Counted from the stretch's first letter, positions 1-10,590 are shown. The stretch: DNA of 61,899 bases from Virgibacillus chiguensis (GCF_900129865.1 NZ_FQXD01000020.1:1-61899); one strand, 5' to 3'. Notes: generated from the sequence alone by a model not told the origin. Translations and numbers: made by a program.

Positions 1-312
1 CCGGCAATTTTTATACAATCGGGCAATGACCCTGTAGGAAAGCAACGCCGGCCCCACTTCATGGATAGACCGAACGAAGGAATGTATGCGCGAAGACGCT
101 GTGAGATGTGGGAGGGTTTGTCACCATGAGTATTGTGGGATGAGAAGGTGCGATCATAGCAGTGAAAATTCCCATTTTTTTCAAAAAGAGAAGGATGGCT
201 TATTAAGTGCACCCTTCTACATTAAAATTATGCTTACACGGTCTTAAATATCGTTAATGAGTAAAAAATAAAATGAAATTCTAAGAAAAACAAAGAAAAC
301 AAGAGAAAACGT
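1..312. other. Window start: GC-rich stretch followed by AT-rich spacer, no recognised gene
   Basis: The first 126 bases form an unbroken + strand reading frame that enters from outside the window and stops at a TGA around 124-126. Its translation resembles no family I recognise. The same bases have complementary blocks (CCGGC at 1-5 with GCCGG near 47-51), so a structured RNA end is equally possible. No 5S, 23S or tRNA motif is visible, although rRNA operons often lie upstream of ctsR in Bacillus. Bases 130-312 are AT-rich and show nothing further. Confidence 0.3.
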
Positions 313-400
313 TAGTATATAGAGGGAGTTTAAAGGTTTATACTATAAGAAAAAATACGCTATTCGCCATAAGACTTGGCGACAAGCCAAGTTTTTCTAA
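313..400 (+). repeat. Intergenic repeat family, copy 1
   Basis: This is one of five clear copies of a roughly 90-bp repeat in the window. It has the shared left part (AAGGTTTATACTATAAGAAAAA), a variable centre and the shared right hairpin ACTTGGC-GACAA-GCCAAGT followed by TTTTTCTAA. The hairpin plus T-run looks like an intrinsic terminator on the + strand. It sits between the window start and the ctsR promoter. Confidence 0.75.
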
Positions 401-517
401 GGATAATACTGTTTCTCGTACTAACAAGACTTTTGACGTGAAGCTCCATTCATAGAAGGTTTCTTTTATTATGTTTTTTATGAGTTATTTTTGTCTACAA
501 TAAACATAGTATTGTAT

Positions 518-576
518 TTGCATCTTCTTTAAATTCCCGTATAATAAAAGTATAGTCAAAGATAGTCAAAGTCAAA
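518..576 (+). promoter_or_regulatory. ctsR operon promoter with CtsR operator
   Basis: A sigma-A type promoter is visible: -35 TTGCAT at 518-523, a 16-base spacer, and -10 TATAAT at 540-545. Just downstream, at 554-570, is AGTCAAA-GAT-AGTCAAA, which matches the known CtsR heptad direct repeat with a 3-base spacer. A third partial heptad, GTCAAA, follows at 571-576. The placement over the transcription start predicts autorepression of the operon by CtsR and release on heat or protein stress. Confidence 0.9.
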
Positions 577-607
577 ATCGTTACTCTGTACAAAAGGGGG
601 TGGGCAT

Positions 608-1075
608 ATGAGTAATATATCAGATATAATTGAGAGTTATTTGAAGCAAATCCTTCAATCAAAAGGGAAGAATGTAATCGAAATTAAACGAAGTGAGATA
701 GCTGACCAATTTCAATGTGTCCCCTCACAAATTAATTATGTAATTAATACGCGCTTTACTGCTGAAAAAGGTTATATTGTGGAAAGTAAGCGTGGTGGCG
801 GTGGTTTTATTCGAATTATGCGGGTTATTCATCAAGAAGAGTCCAAGTTAATTGATGAAATTATTGAAATGATTAATCCATCTGTATCTCAGCAAAAAGC
901 AGTCGGTATATTAGAAAGATTACTTGAAGAAGAGTTAATTACGGAACGCGAGGCTAAGATTATGTTAAGCGCTATTGAAAGAACGACGCTTCCATTCCAA
1001 TTGCCTTTACGAGATGAAATTCGTGCACGCGTATTAACATCCATGCTTACAACGCTTAAGTATCTAAATAAATAA
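608..1075 (+). CDS. ctsR: Transcriptional repressor of class III heat-shock genes
   Basis: CtsR is the dimeric DNA-binding repressor of clp genes and of its own operon. The 155-residue protein has the family length. An N-terminal winged helix-turn-helix spans about 1-75, with the tetraglycine wing tip preceded by Arg62 (RGGGG, 62-66), the element that touches the heptad operator and acts as a thermosensor in the family. The C-terminal dimerisation domain (about 80-155) is where McsB acts. The start is supported by AAGGGGG upstream of ATG 608. It is the first gene of ctsR-mcsA-mcsB-clpC, and its operator lies at 554-576. Confidence 0.98.
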   Translation: MSNISDIIESYLKQILQSKGKNVIEIKRSEIADQFQCVPSQINYVINTRFTAEKGYIVESKRGGGGFIRIMRVIHQEESKLIDEIIEMINPSVSQQKAVGILERLLEEELITEREAKIMLSAIERTTLPFQLPLRDEIRARVLTSMLTTLKYLNK

Positions 1076-1089
1076 AGGGGAGTGTGAAC

Positions 1090-1638
1090 ATGCAATGCCA
1101 AGAATGTCACAAACGTCCTGCAACACTTCATTTCACACAAGTGATTCAAGGGCAAAAAATGGAGGTTCATGTTTGTAATGTATGTGCAAAGGAAAAAGGG
1201 TATATGAACTATTCAGAAGACGGATATTCGTTACATCATTTACTTTCTGGGTTATTTAATTTTGACACCTCCAGCTTGTCAAATCCACATACGGAAAGTT
1301 ATCATCAGACAAAGGACTTACAATGCCCAAAATGCGAAATGACTTTTTCACAATTTAAGCAAGTAGGAAAATTCGGTTGTGCTATATGTTATGAAACTTT
1401 TAACGATCGTTTAGATTCAATATTTCGAAGAGTTCATGCGGGGAATGTAAAGCATAATGGGAAAATTCCTAAACGACAAGGTGGAGATTTGCATAAGAAA
1501 AAACAGCTAGAAGATTTAAAACTGCATTTGAAAAAATTAATTGAGAATGAAGAATTTGAAGAAGCAGCAAAAGTTAGAGATCAAATTAAAGCTTTAAATC
1601 AAGAAGACGGTCAGGCAGAGGCAGGTGATCAATCATGA
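1090..1638 (+). CDS. mcsA: McsA, zinc-binding activator of the McsB arginine kinase
   Basis: McsA activates and scaffolds the McsB protein-arginine kinase in the CtsR/ClpC stress circuit. Two zinc-binding clusters are visible: Cys3/Cys6 with Cys29/Cys32, and Cys79/Cys82 with Cys97/Cys100. A C-terminal UVR-like helical hairpin (about 145-180) is the family's ClpC/McsB interaction element. I place the start at ATG 1090, since AAGGGGAG at 1075-1082 is correctly spaced for it, while the in-frame GTG at 1084 would abut the ribosome-binding site. The 3' end overlaps mcsB by 4 bases (ATGA), indicating translational coupling. Confidence 0.95.
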   Translation: MQCQECHKRPATLHFTQVIQGQKMEVHVCNVCAKEKGYMNYSEDGYSLHHLLSGLFNFDTSSLSNPHTESYHQTKDLQCPKCEMTFSQFKQVGKFGCAICYETFNDRLDSIFRRVHAGNVKHNGKIPKRQGGDLHKKKQLEDLKLHLKKLIENEEFEEAAKVRDQIKALNQEDGQAEAGDQS

Positions 1639-2699
1639 CTTTGCGGCAATTTATGAATGAAGCGATTAGCCCGTGGATGCGGAAAGACGGTCCAGATAGC
1701 GATATTGTTTTAAGTAGCCGCATTCGCCTTGCTCGAAATTTTGCTAATATACCTTATCCAATAGCTGCTGATCCAAAAGATTTAGAGGAAATAAGGAGTT
1801 TTTTTCAAGAAAAGTATGAAGGGCAAACTTATGGAGTGTATAAAGATTTAGCATTTGTATCCATTCGTGATCTATCCGCTATTGAAAAACGAGTATTAGT
1901 CGAAAAACATTTAATTAGTCCGTTGTTAGCAAAGCAATCTGAAGTTGCAGCTGTGCTTATTTCAGAAAATGAGCAAGTATCTCTTATGATCAATGAAGAA
2001 GATCATATTCGCTTGCAACTTTATTTCCCAGGCTTTCAAATAACGGAGGCTCTGCAACAAGCATTCGAATTTGATGATTGGCTAGAAGAAAAAATCAATT
2101 ACGCTTTTGATGAAAAACGAGGTTACTTGACGAGTTGCCCGACGAATGTAGGAACTGGAATGCGTGCTTCTGTTATGATGCATTTGCCCGCCTTAGTTTT
2201 AACAAAACAAATCAATCGCATGATACCAGCAATTAACCAGTTAGGTCTCGTTGTACGAGGTATTTATGGCGAAGGTAGTGAAGCGCAAGGAAACATTTTT
2301 CAAATATCTAACCAGATTACGCTTGGAAAATCAGAAGAGGATATCGTTGCTGATTTGCAAAGTGTTGTAAAGCAATTAATTGAACAGGAACGTTATGCGA
2401 GACAGCGGATAATGGAGCAATCGAAAGACCAGTTGGAAGATCGAATTTTTCGTTCTTATGGTGTATTGGCATATGCAAGAATTTTAGAATCAAAAGAGGC
2501 TGCAACGTGCTTATCCAATGTAAGGTTAGGTATTGACGTAGGTTTATTGAAAAATGTATCAAGAAATATTTTAAATGAACTAATGATTTTGACTCAACCA
2601 GGATTTTTACAGCACTATGCCAAAAAAACATTAGCAGCTAGCGAACGTGACCAATTGCGAGCTTCTCTTATTCGTCAACGGTTGCAATTAGAGGAATAG
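1635..2699 (+). CDS. mcsB: McsB protein-arginine kinase
   Basis: McsB phosphorylates arginines on CtsR and on misfolded proteins, which marks them for ClpC-ClpP. The phosphagen-kinase fold is recognisable from the N-terminal SSRIRLARN block, the acidic EED at 121-123 that contains the catalytic base, and the active-site region [13 protein letters not shown] with Cys168. The allosteric phosphoarginine motif RDxxRA is present at 338-343. At 354 residues it is slightly shorter than the B. subtilis protein, with a trimmed C-terminus. It overlaps mcsA by four bases and is 18 bases from clpC. Confidence 0.98.
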   Translation: MTLRQFMNEAISPWMRKDGPDSDIVLSSRIRLARNFANIPYPIAADPKDLEEIRSFFQEKYEGQTYGVYKDLAFVSIRDLSAIEKRVLVEKHLISPLLAKQSEVAAVLISENEQVSLMINEEDHIRLQLYFPGFQITEALQQAFEFDDWLEEKINYAFDEKRGYLTSCPTNVGTGMRASVMMHLPALVLTKQINRMIPAINQLGLVVRGIYGEGSEAQGNIFQISNQITLGKSEEDIVADLQSVVKQLIEQERYARQRIMEQSKDQLEDRIFRSYGVLAYARILESKEAATCLSNVRLGIDVGLLKNVSRNILNELMILTQPGFLQHYAKKTLAASERDQLRASLIRQRLQLEE

Positions 2700-2717
2700 A
2701 TAGGAGGAAAAGGATAT

Positions 2718-5144
2718 ATGATGTCTGGACGTTTTACCGAAAGAGCACAAAAAGTTCTCGCACTCTCCCAAGAGGAGGCTGTAAGGTTAGGGCATAATAA
2801 TATCGGGACAGAACATATTTTACTAGGGCTTGTCCGTGAAGGAGAAGGTATTGCTGCAAAAGCATTACAATCACTTGGGTTAGAAATATCAAAAATTCAA
2901 GAAGAAGTGGAAAAGCTGATTGGCGTAGGGAAACAGCCAATGCAGACAATTCACTATACACCACGTGCAAAAAAAGTGGTAGAACTTTGCCAAGATGAAG
3001 CACGTAAGCTTGGACATTCGTATGTTGGTACAGAGCACATACTATTAGGGCTTATCCGCGAGGGAGAGGGCGTTGCTGCTAGGGTTTTAAATAATTTAGG
3101 GGTTAGCCTAAACAAGGCTCGACAGCAAGTTTTACAGCTTTTAGGTAGTAATGAATCGCAAACAAATCGTCAGGGACGTGCGCAACAATCCAATGCGAAT
3201 ACCCCAACACTCGATTCCTTAGCACGTGATTTAACGGTGAGTGCAAAAGAAGGGAATATTGACCCCGTTATTGGACGTAGTAAGGAAATCGAACGGGTTA
3301 TTCAAGTGTTAAGTCGCCGTACGAAAAACAACCCTGTTTTAATTGGTGAGCCGGGTGTAGGAAAAACAGCGGTTGCAGAAGGGCTTGCACAACAAATTAT
3401 TCAAAATGAAGTACCAGAAACATTACGAGATAAACGCGTGATGACGCTAGATATGGGAACGGTTGTGGCAGGAACAAAATATCGTGGTGAGTTTGAAGAT
3501 CGTCTGAAAAAGGTAATGGAAGAAATTCGTCAAGCTGGTAACATTATCTTATTTATTGATGAATTGCACACTTTAATTGGCGCCGGTGGGGCAGAAGGTG
3601 CAATTGATGCGTCAAATATTTTGAAGCCATCACTTGCCCGTGGTGAGTTACAGTGTATTGGTGCTACGACATTAGATGAGTATCGTAAATATATTGAAAA
3701 AGATGCAGCGCTTGAGCGAAGATTCCAGCCTATTCAAGTTGATGAACCAACGTTGGAAGAAACGATCCAAATTTTAAAAGGCTTACGTGATCGTTACGAA
3801 GCACATCATCGTGTTACGATAACAGATGAAGCAATTGAAGCAGCTGCTAATCTATCGGATCGCTATATAACTGACCGGTTCTTACCAGATAAGGCGATTG
3901 ATTTAATTGATGAAGCAGGATCGAAGGTGCGTTTAAAATCCTATACTGTACCACCAAACCTGAAGAAATTAGAACATAAGTTAGAAGAGGTTCGTAAGGA
4001 AAAGGATGCAGCTGTACAAAGTCAAGAGTTTGAAAAAGCCGCATCGCTTCGTGATTCCGAGCAACGGTTACGTGAAGAAGTAGCGGAGACGAAGACAAAA
4101 TGGAAAGAAAAGCAAGGACAAACCGATACGGAGGTTACAGTAGAAGACATTGCAAGTGTTGTATCTATCTGGACAGGTGTCCCTGTAGCGAAGCTAACGA
4201 AGGATGAGAGCGATCGTTTGCTTAACATGGAGGAGACCCTTCACAATCGAGTAATCGGCCAAGAAGAAGCTGTAAATGCCGTTTCTAAAGCAATCCGTAG
4301 AGCTCGAGCAGGGTTGAAAGATCCGAAACGCCCAATTGGTTCGTTTATATTTTTAGGACCAACAGGGGTTGGGAAAACGGAATTAGCTCGTGCCTTAGCG
4401 GAAGCTATGTTTGCGGATGAAGATGCCATGATTCGAATTGATATGTCGGAGTATATGGAAAAGCATGCTACTTCTCGTTTAGTCGGCTCACCTCCTGGCT
4501 ATGTCGGATATGAAGAAGGCGGTCAACTAACTGAAAAAGTCCGCAGAAAGCCGTATTCCGTTGTGCTTTTGGATGAAGTAGAAAAGGCTCACCCGGAAGT
4601 GTTTAATATCTTATTACAAGTTCTTGAAGATGGTCGTTTAACCGACTCCAAAGGTCGCGTGGTAGATTTTCGTAATACGGTATTAATTATGACATCGAAT
4701 GTTGGTGCAAGCGAATTAAAGCGAAATAAATATGTTGGCTTTAATTTAGGGGAAGAAGATCATGATTATAAAAATATGAAATCAAAAGTAACGGAAGAGC
4801 TAAAAAAAGCATTTCGACCAGAATTTTTAAACCGAATCGATGAAACAATCGTTTTTCATTCCTTAGAGAAAAAACATATGAAGCAGATTGTAACGCTAAT
4901 GATTCAACAACTGCAAAAACGTTTAAAAGATCAAGATATCGAGTTCTCACTAACAGATAAGGCAATTGAAAAGATTGCCAATGAAGGTTTCGATCCTGAA
5001 TATGGAGCAAGACCCCTTCGTCGTTCGATTCAAAAGAATGTAGAGGATTTATTGTCTGAAGAGCTTTTAAAAGGAACAATTGAAAAAGGCCAAAAAGTAA
5101 AAATTGGTTTAAACAATAAGGGAGAATTTATTATACTTCCTTAG
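2718..5144 (+). CDS. clpC: ClpC Hsp100 AAA+ unfoldase
   Basis: ClpC is the ATP-driven unfoldase that delivers arginine-phosphorylated or adaptor-bound proteins to ClpP. The 808-residue protein shows, in order, two Clp-N repeats (about 1-150), AAA module 1 with Walker A GEPGVGKT, a coiled-coil middle domain including a UVR-like hairpin (about 410-470), AAA module 2 with Walker A GPTGVGKT, and the VGF loop in KYVGFNLG, by which Hsp100 proteins dock ClpP. AGGAGG upstream of ATG 2718 sets the start; an in-frame ATG follows at 2721. It is the last gene of the CtsR operon. Confidence 0.98.
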   Translation: MMSGRFTERAQKVLALSQEEAVRLGHNNIGTEHILLGLVREGEGIAAKALQSLGLEISKIQEEVEKLIGVGKQPMQTIHYTPRAKKVVELCQDEARKLGHSYVGTEHILLGLIREGEGVAARVLNNLGVSLNKARQQVLQLLGSNESQTNRQGRAQQSNANTPTLDSLARDLTVSAKEGNIDPVIGRSKEIERVIQVLSRRTKNNPVLIGEPGVGKTAVAEGLAQQIIQNEVPETLRDKRVMTLDMGTVVAGTKYRGEFEDRLKKVMEEIRQAGNIILFIDELHTLIGAGGAEGAIDASNILKPSLARGELQCIGATTLDEYRKYIEKDAALERRFQPIQVDEPTLEETIQILKGLRDRYEAHHRVTITDEAIEAAANLSDRYITDRFLPDKAIDLIDEAGSKVRLKSYTVPPNLKKLEHKLEEVRKEKDAAVQSQEFEKAASLRDSEQRLREEVAETKTKWKEKQGQTDTEVTVEDIASVVSIWTGVPVAKLTKDESDRLLNMEETLHNRVIGQEEAVNAVSKAIRRARAGLKDPKRPIGSFIFLGPTGVGKTELARALAEAMFADEDAMIRIDMSEYMEKHATSRLVGSPPGYVGYEEGGQLTEKVRRKPYSVVLLDEVEKAHPEVFNILLQVLEDGRLTDSKGRVVDFRNTVLIMTSNVGASELKRNKYVGFNLGEEDHDYKNMKSKVTEELKKAFRPEFLNRIDETIVFHSLEKKHMKQIVTLMIQQLQKRLKDQDIEFSLTDKAIEKIANEGFDPEYGARPLRRSIQKNVEDLLSEELLKGTIEKGQKVKIGLNNKGEFIILP

Positions 5145-5146
5145 TC

Positions 5147-5230
5147 TTATCTATAAGATGATAAGTAGTAACGGAAATCGGCAGCCATGGTCATGGCCAA
5201 AAAGAAGACTTGTTATAGCCAAGTTTTTCT
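5147..5230 (+). repeat. Intergenic repeat family, degenerate copy behind clpC
   Basis: The right half resembles the repeat consensus: GCC, an A-rich stretch, GACTTG, seven bases, then GCCAAGTTTTTCT. The left half (TATAAGATGA near 5153) is diverged. It lies immediately after the clpC stop and immediately before a strong terminator hairpin. Confidence 0.5.
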
Positions 5231-5233
5231 GAC

Positions 5234-5280
5234 AAACAATCCTTTCGTGAGGAGGTAACTTCACGAAAGGATTGTTTATT
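5234..5280 (+). terminator. Terminator of the ctsR-clpC operon
   Basis: A perfect 17-bp inverted repeat (5234-5250 with 5261-5277) encloses a 10-base loop and ends in a T-rich tail (GTTTATTT). It follows clpC by about 90 bases, which is the expected operon end. The long near-symmetrical stem could work from either strand. Confidence 0.85.
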
Positions 5281-5363
5281 TAGAACCAAATTGATGGAGC
5301 TTTAAGAAATGTATTTATGAAAAAGAAAAGAAGTATAAGAAACAAATATGACCTAATTTGTAC

Positions 5364-5450
5364 TGTAGGAAAGTTTAAGATTGTAAAGTTTTACCGTATA
5401 AGAAAAACGACGGCTTATGCGTAAAGACTTGCCGATAAGTAAATTAATAA
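5364..5450 (+). repeat. Intergenic repeat family, copy 2
   Basis: The copy begins with TGTAGGAAAGTTTAAG and carries the shared block CGTATAAGAAAAACGACGGC. The right hairpin is eroded (ACTTGCCGATAAGT) and lacks the T-run of copies 1, 3 and 5. It lies in the clpC-radA gap. Confidence 0.65.
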
Positions 5451-5560
5451 AATAGATAGGTTTAGGGAAAACGTCCTGCTATGTTGCAATAATATAGATG
5501 ATGAGAATCATTCTTTTAACGCCAAAATATGTTAAACTGATAAAAATAAGCAATAGAGAG

Positions 5561-5642
5561 CATAAAATTTTAAGGTTTATCGTATAAGAAAAACGAATGC
5601 ATTTTATTTAAAAACTTGGCGATAACCAAGTTTTTCGAATAA
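5561..5642 (+). repeat. Intergenic repeat family, copy 3
   Basis: This is a well-preserved copy: TTTTAAGGTTTATCGTATAAG, AAAAAC, a variable centre, then AAAAACTTGG-CGATAA-CCAAGTTTTT, which forms a 10-bp perfect hairpin including the A/T tract, followed by CGAATAA. It is the third copy in the 700-bp clpC-radA gap. The remaining gap bases show no gene. A -10-like TATAAT at 5811-5816 lies just before radA but has no good -35. Confidence 0.75.
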
Positions 5643-5841
5643 CCAAAACACTAGCTTTTACGTAAAGCGAAGCAACAAGAAGCGCTTTTCGAAAAAAGTG
5701 AAACTATTTTTAGCTTTAAGCAGTATGTAATAGGTAAGATTTGTGGCACGACTATGGAATTCCTATTCAAATTGATAGGAACCTGTAACTTTATCATTGT
5801 TAAAATCGTATATAATAGATAAGTGAAGGGGTAGTGGTAGG

Positions 5842-7215
5842 TTGGCGAAGCGTAAAACGAAATTTGTTTGTCAGGAATGTGGGTATGAAGTAGCAAAATG
5901 GCTTGGGAAGTGTCCCGGTTGTAACAATTGGAATACGTTTGTAGAAGAGATTGAAATTACTGGTGGGAGACAAAAGCAGTCCTTTCAAACAGGTAATAGG
6001 TCAGTAGGAAAGCCTGAAAAAATTACAGCAATTAAATCACAACAAGAACCGAGAGTGACAACAGATATGAAAGAGTTTAACCGTGTGCTCGGCGGCGGCA
6101 TTGTACCAGGCTCTCTCGTTCTAGTTGGTGGGGATCCAGGTATTGGAAAGTCTACCCTATTATTGCAAATATCATCTCAATTGGCAGATAAAAGTTTGTC
6201 TGTTTTATATATTTCCGGAGAAGAATCAACGAGACAGACGAAGTTGCGTGCTGATCGTTTAGGTGTAACTTCCGACGAGTTATATGTGTTAGCAGAAACA
6301 AATTTACTTGATATAGCAAATCAAATTGAAGCAATAAAACCATCATTTGTCGTTATTGATTCTATTCAAACGGTCTATCGTGAAGAGATTACGAGTGCAC
6401 CGGGCAGTGTTTCTCAAGTAAGAGAATGTACATCTGAATTAATGAAAATCGCTAAAACGAATGGAATACCCATCTTTATTGTGGGACACGTGACGAAAGA
6501 GGGGACGATTGCTGGCCCAAGACTCCTAGAGCATATGGTGGACGCTGTGCTATATTTTGAAGGGGAGCGTCATCATACGTACCGCATTTTAAGAGGTGTG
6601 AAAAATCGGTTTGGTAGTACGAATGAAATGGGCATCTTTGAGATGAAGGAGGCAGGGCTACGCGAAGTTTTAAATCCTTCAGAAATATTTTTGGAAGAAC
6701 GTTCACAAGGAGCTTCGGGGTCTACCGTCGTAGCTTCTATGGAGGGAACAAGACCAGTATTGGTAGAGATACAGGCATTAATCTCTCCTACAGCGTTTGG
6801 TAACCCTCGTAGAATGGCGACAGGAGTAGATCAGAACCGTGTTCCACTACTGATGGCAGTGTTAGAAAAGCGTGTCGGTTTAATGCTGCAAAACCAAGAT
6901 GCATATATTAAAGTTGCTGGTGGTGTTAGACTTGATGAACCTGCCATTGACTTAGCAATTGCTGTTAGTATTGCTTCTAGCTTCCGTGATCAACCAACAA
7001 AGCCGGAAGATATTTTTATTGGGGAAGTTGGACTGACGGGAGAGATAAGACGGGTATCTCGCATTGAACAACGTGTTCAAGAAGCTGCCAAACTAGGATT
7101 TAAACGCGTTATCTGTCCTAAAAATAATTTAGGAGGTTGGACAACGCCAAATAACATCGAAATTATCGGTGTAAACACGGTACAAGAAGCATTACAAATC
7201 GGGGTAAGTAGATAA
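5842..7215 (+). CDS. radA: RadA/Sms DNA repair and recombination ATPase
   Basis: RadA is a RecA-related hexameric ATPase that drives branch migration of recombination intermediates. The 457 residues have the family layout: an N-terminal zinc finger (Cys10, Cys13, Cys24, Cys27), a RecA-like core with Walker [11 protein letters not shown] at 96-105, the RadA-specific KNRFG motif, and a Lon-like C-terminal domain. The start is TTG at 5842, giving MAKRK as in homologues; AAGTGAAGGGG is the ribosome-binding site. In B. subtilis disA follows directly, but here only about 210 bases separate it from yacL. Confidence 0.97.
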   Translation: MAKRKTKFVCQECGYEVAKWLGKCPGCNNWNTFVEEIEITGGRQKQSFQTGNRSVGKPEKITAIKSQQEPRVTTDMKEFNRVLGGGIVPGSLVLVGGDPGIGKSTLLLQISSQLADKSLSVLYISGEESTRQTKLRADRLGVTSDELYVLAETNLLDIANQIEAIKPSFVVIDSIQTVYREEITSAPGSVSQVRECTSELMKIAKTNGIPIFIVGHVTKEGTIAGPRLLEHMVDAVLYFEGERHHTYRILRGVKNRFGSTNEMGIFEMKEAGLREVLNPSEIFLEERSQGASGSTVVASMEGTRPVLVEIQALISPTAFGNPRRMATGVDQNRVPLLMAVLEKRVGLMLQNQDAYIKVAGGVRLDEPAIDLAIAVSIASSFRDQPTKPEDIFIGEVGLTGEIRRVSRIEQRVQEAAKLGFKRVICPKNNLGGWTTPNNIEIIGVNTVQEALQIGVSR

Positions 7216-7427
7216 GTTTTGTTTTTATTTCATTAGTAAGAAGTATAAATGAAAGGTTTGTAGGATAAGGGCGTTTGAAAATGCTTATTTACTCCAACGT
7301 TTAAAGGATTGTTCATTACTTGGAAGTTTATAAACTATCATATGGAAATTATTTCATTATAAATATTATTCAAGGATTATTTTTTTTCATCTTAGGCAAT
7401 AATATAAGTTAGGAGGTGGCATTGCTG

Positions 7428-8522
7428 ATGAAAAAGATTGTGCATTTGTTTTTCATTATTTTAGGAGGAACTATAGGTTATCTTTATGTTCCTTTGTTTT
7501 TAGCTTTATTAAATATTGCCGATGCTAATTGGATGTTCTCTCCCTATATAGGAATGGCGATCGGTGCTATTATTTTCTTTCTCATATCATATTGGCTTGT
7601 CGATTATATTGTAGGGTTTTTAAAATGGATAGAGGAAGCACTTATTCGTCTACCTGCTGGTGATTTATTTTCAGGGACGTTAGGTTTGATGGCTGGTTTA
7701 ATTATCGCGTATTTAATCACCATACCTTTGGGAGATCTTAATGTATTAGTTTCACAAGTTCTTCCATTATTTATAACGATTATATTAGGGTATCTAGGTT
7801 TTCAAGTCGGTTTTCGCCGTCGTGAAGATATTGTCAATTTATTTAATATGAATCGTAAGGAAAAAGAAAAGCGAAAAATCCCAGAAAGTGATGTAACAAA
7901 TACAACCATACAACCTAAAGCAAAGATATTGGATACAAGTGTCATTATTGATGGACGGATCGCTGACATTTGCCAGACGAACTTCTTGGAAGGAACGGTT
8001 GTTATTCCGCAATTCGTACTTGGCGAGCTGCAACATATTGCTGATTCCTCTGATGTATTAAAGAGAAACCGTGGACGTAGAGGTTTAGACGTGTTAAATC
8101 GGATTCAGAAAGATTTGCCTGTAAAAGTGGAAATCTATGAAGGCGACTTCGAAGATATTCATGAGGTGGATAGCAAATTAATCAAATTGGCTAAAGTAAT
8201 TGACGGGATCGTTGTAACCAATGACTTTAACTTGAATAAAGTTTGTGACTTGCAAAGTGTGTCTGTATTAAACATTAATGATTTGGCGAATGCTGTGAAG
8301 CCTGTTGTCTTGCCTGGCGAAGAATTAACCGTACATGTTATAAAAGATGGGAAAGAACATAATCAAGGGGTCGCTTACCTTGATGATGGAACCATGATTG
8401 TTGTGGAAGAAGGTAGAGACTATATCGGCAAAACAATCGAAGTGTTAATTACGAGTGTCTTGCAAACGTCTGCTGGACGAATGATATTTGCAAAACCAAA
8501 ATTACTTGAAAAAGCTCTATAA
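7428..8522 (+). CDS. yacL: YacL-type membrane-anchored PIN/TRAM domain protein
   Basis: The N-terminal third carries about four hydrophobic membrane segments. A PIN nuclease-like domain follows, starting at [14 protein letters not shown] with the conserved acidic residues, and a C-terminal TRAM (RNA-binding) domain ends the protein. The family is conserved in Firmicutes, and its precise substrate is not established. I choose ATG 7428 (364 aa): AGGAGGTG at 7411-7418 is 9 bases from it, whereas TTG 7422 is too close and GTG 7416 lies within the ribosome-binding site. The N-terminus then matches B. subtilis YacL. Confidence 0.93.
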   Translation: MKKIVHLFFIILGGTIGYLYVPLFLALLNIADANWMFSPYIGMAIGAIIFFLISYWLVDYIVGFLKWIEEALIRLPAGDLFSGTLGLMAGLIIAYLITIPLGDLNVLVSQVLPLFITIILGYLGFQVGFRRREDIVNLFNMNRKEKEKRKIPESDVTNTTIQPKAKILDTSVIIDGRIADICQTNFLEGTVVIPQFVLGELQHIADSSDVLKRNRGRRGLDVLNRIQKDLPVKVEIYEGDFEDIHEVDSKLIKLAKVIDGIVVTNDFNLNKVCDLQSVSVLNINDLANAVKPVVLPGEELTVHVIKDGKEHNQGVAYLDDGTMIVVEEGRDYIGKTIEVLITSVLQTSAGRMIFAKPKLLEKAL

Positions 8523-8545
8523 AAAGGTATAACATATAAAGGATG

Positions 8546-8582
8546 AACAAAAGTGATAACAATCATTGTTATCACTTTTGTT
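8546..8582 (+). terminator. Long AT-rich hairpin behind yacL
   Basis: An 18-bp perfect inverted repeat (8546-8563 and 8565-8582) surrounds a single central base and lies 24 bases after the yacL stop. It probably terminates the radA-yacL transcript. The T-tail is weak, so a transcript-stabilising role is an alternative. Confidence 0.65.
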
Positions 8583-8704
8583 ATACGAGCAAGAACCGTA
8601 TAATTTAATATAGAATTTTAAAAGCAAGCCTTAGTCATACAGGAAATATCCTGTATCACATTTTAAGTTTCTAAAACATAGGAGTATGATTCATTTTCTT
8701 TTAC

Positions 8705-8799
8705 CTTAGGAAAGTATAAAGTTTTAAGGTTTATAGTATAAGAAAAACAACAGCGTTTTTCCGCCATAAAGAGTTGGCGGTAAGCTAAATTTATCTAAT
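8705..8799 (+). repeat. Intergenic repeat family, copy 4
   Basis: It starts TAGGAAAGTATAAAGTTTTA and carries GGTTTATAGTATAAGAAAAAC. The right hairpin is partly decayed (GTTGGCGGTAAGCTAAATTTATCTAA). It sits immediately upstream of gltX, in the gap that holds ispD and ispF in B. subtilis. Confidence 0.7.
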
Positions 8800-8829
8800 T
8801 CATGTTTAATTGTAGAAAGGGGAAGGACC

Positions 8830-10299
8830 ATGACGAATCAGGTTCGAGTACGTTATGCACCAAGTCCAACAGGTCATTTGCATATCGGAAACGCACGTAC
8901 AGCATTATTTAATTACTTATATGCGAAACATTTTAATGGAAAGATGATTATTCGCATTGAAGACACAGATGATAAACGAAACGTAGAAGGCGGCGAAGAA
9001 AGTCAGCTAAAGTTTTTAAATTGGTTAGGGGTTGAATGGGATGAAGGCGCTGATGTAGGTGGGGATTACGGTCCGTACCGTCAGATGGAACGTCTTGATA
9101 TTTATCAAAAATATGTGGACGAGCTGTTAGAAAGAGGCTTAGCATACAAGTGCTATATGACAGAGGAGGAGCTTGAAGCGGAAAGAGAGCAACAGCGCGC
9201 TAACGGCCAAGTTCCAAAATATTCCGGAGCCCATCGTGATTTAACGGAAGCACAAATCGCAGCCTTTGAACAGGAAGGTCGTTTACCAAGTATCCGTATG
9301 CGAGTTCCTGAAAATAAAACATATACATTTAATGATATTGTAAGAGGCGATATTACTTTTGAATCTAGTGATTTTGGTGATTGGGTTATTGTAAAGAAAA
9401 ACGGTATTCCCACGTACAACTTTGCTGTAGCTATTGATGACCATCTAATGGAAATTACACACGTATTGCGGGGAGAAGAACATATTTCCAATACTCCAAA
9501 ACAATTGATGATATATGATGCATTTGGTTGGCAGCCGCCAAAATTTGGCCATATGACACTGATTCTTAATGAAGAACGGAAAAAATTAAGCAAGCGTGAC
9601 CAGCATATTATTCAATTTATTGAACAGTACCATGACTTAGGCTATTTGCCAGAAGCTTTGTTTAATTTTATTACGTTACTAGGTTGGTCTCCGGTTGGGG
9701 AAGAGGAAATTTTTGATAAGCCAACTTTAATTGATATCTTTGATCCAAATCGATTATCTACGTCTGCGGCCATCTTTGACCGTCATAAATTGAAATGGAT
9801 GAATAATGCGTATATAAAATCTGCAGATCTTTCAGAAGTGATTGACTTGGCGCTACCACATTTAGTAAAGGCTGAAAAGCTGCCGACCGATATGGACGAA
9901 GAGACAAGAGTTTGGGTTGAGAAGGTCATTGCATTATACAAAGAGCAATTGCGTTATGGTGCAGAAATTGTAGAATTAACGGAGATGTTTTTCTCTAAAG
10001 AGCTCAGCTTTGATGACGCTGCTTGGGAAGTTCTTGAAGGAGAGCAAGTTCCAGAGGTATTACAAGTCTTCACAGATAAGCTTCTTCATTTGGATGAATT
10101 TACAGCCGATTCAATTAAAGCTCAGATTAAAGCAACACAAAAAGAAACGGGGCATCGAGGTAAGAAACTATTTATGCCGATCCGTGTAGCTACTACGGGA
10201 CAAACTCATGGTCCAGAATTACCGATGGCAATTGAACTACTCGGAAAAGATACCGTCATTAGCCATTTAGACGCTGTATTAAAGAAACTTAAAGCGTAA
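8830..10299 (+). CDS. gltX: Glutamyl-tRNA synthetase
   Basis: GltX is the class Ib aminoacyl-tRNA synthetase that charges tRNA-Glu and, in bacteria without GlnRS, also tRNA-Gln before amidation by GatCAB. The HIGH signature is [12 protein letters not shown] (11-22) and the KMSKS counterpart is KLSKR in the middle of the protein. The 489-residue length and the C-terminal anticodon-binding helical domain fit the bacterial type. A clear ribosome-binding site (GAAAGGGGAAGG) precedes ATG 8830. As in B. subtilis it stands upstream of cysE-cysS, separated by the T-box region. Confidence 0.98.
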   Translation: MTNQVRVRYAPSPTGHLHIGNARTALFNYLYAKHFNGKMIIRIEDTDDKRNVEGGEESQLKFLNWLGVEWDEGADVGGDYGPYRQMERLDIYQKYVDELLERGLAYKCYMTEEELEAEREQQRANGQVPKYSGAHRDLTEAQIAAFEQEGRLPSIRMRVPENKTYTFNDIVRGDITFESSDFGDWVIVKKNGIPTYNFAVAIDDHLMEITHVLRGEEHISNTPKQLMIYDAFGWQPPKFGHMTLILNEERKKLSKRDQHIIQFIEQYHDLGYLPEALFNFITLLGWSPVGEEEIFDKPTLIDIFDPNRLSTSAAIFDRHKLKWMNNAYIKSADLSEVIDLALPHLVKAEKLPTDMDEETRVWVEKVIALYKEQLRYGAEIVELTEMFFSKELSFDDAAWEVLEGEQVPEVLQVFTDKLLHLDEFTADSIKAQIKATQKETGHRGKKLFMPIRVATTGQTHGPELPMAIELLGKDTVISHLDAVLKKLKA

Positions 10300-10302
10300 T
10301 GA

Positions 10303-10341
10303 TTCACAACTTACGTAAAATGTAATATAGTAATATTACAT
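10303..10341 (+). promoter_or_regulatory. Probable leader promoter overlapped by a perfect palindrome
   Basis: ATGTAATAT-AGTA-ATATTACAT is a perfect 9-bp inverted repeat at 10320-10341, just upstream of the T-box leader. A weak sigma-A-like promoter (TTCACA at 10303-10308, 17-base spacer, TATAGT at 10326-10331) would place the palindrome over the -10 region, the position of a repressor operator. The assignment as operator rather than a gltX end structure is inference. Confidence 0.4.
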
Positions 10342-10343
10342 AA

Positions 10344-10590
10344 ATAAGGAACGATGACGAGGGAAAGTAAAAAGCAATAAACTAACACAGAGAGAATCAC
10401 CTTGGCTGGAAGTGATTTTTAGGATTGCTTTTGAAGTGCTCCTCTGAAGTCCGTTATGGAATAGTAGTACATAACGGCGGCGCTTACCGTTATAAGTTTA
10501 AGTTGGAAGGAATTTATTTATCCTTCAAACAGAGTGGAACCGCGCATGAAAGCGTCTCTGAGTATGCATACCCAGAGGCGCTTTTTAGTT
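10344..10590 (+). ncRNA. T-box riboswitch of the cysE-cysS operon, probably Cys-specific
   Basis: The hallmark T-box sequence AGAGTGGAACCGCGC lies at 10531-10545, directly followed by an intrinsic terminator (AGCGTCTCTG at 10551-10560 pairing with CAGAGGCGCT at 10573-10582, then TTTTT). Upstream, CAGAG and CTCTG close a stem I-like region. TGC at 10437-10439 is the candidate specifier triplet and would read tRNA-Cys, which suits the downstream cysE and cysS. T-boxes let uncharged cognate tRNA stabilise the antiterminator. The specifier choice is by position and context, not a folded model. Confidence 0.9.

Noticed and set aside
1-126. Open frame entering from the left edge
   Set aside because: Only about 40 codons, no recognisable family, and the DNA has paired blocks that suggest RNA structure; not enough to call a gene.
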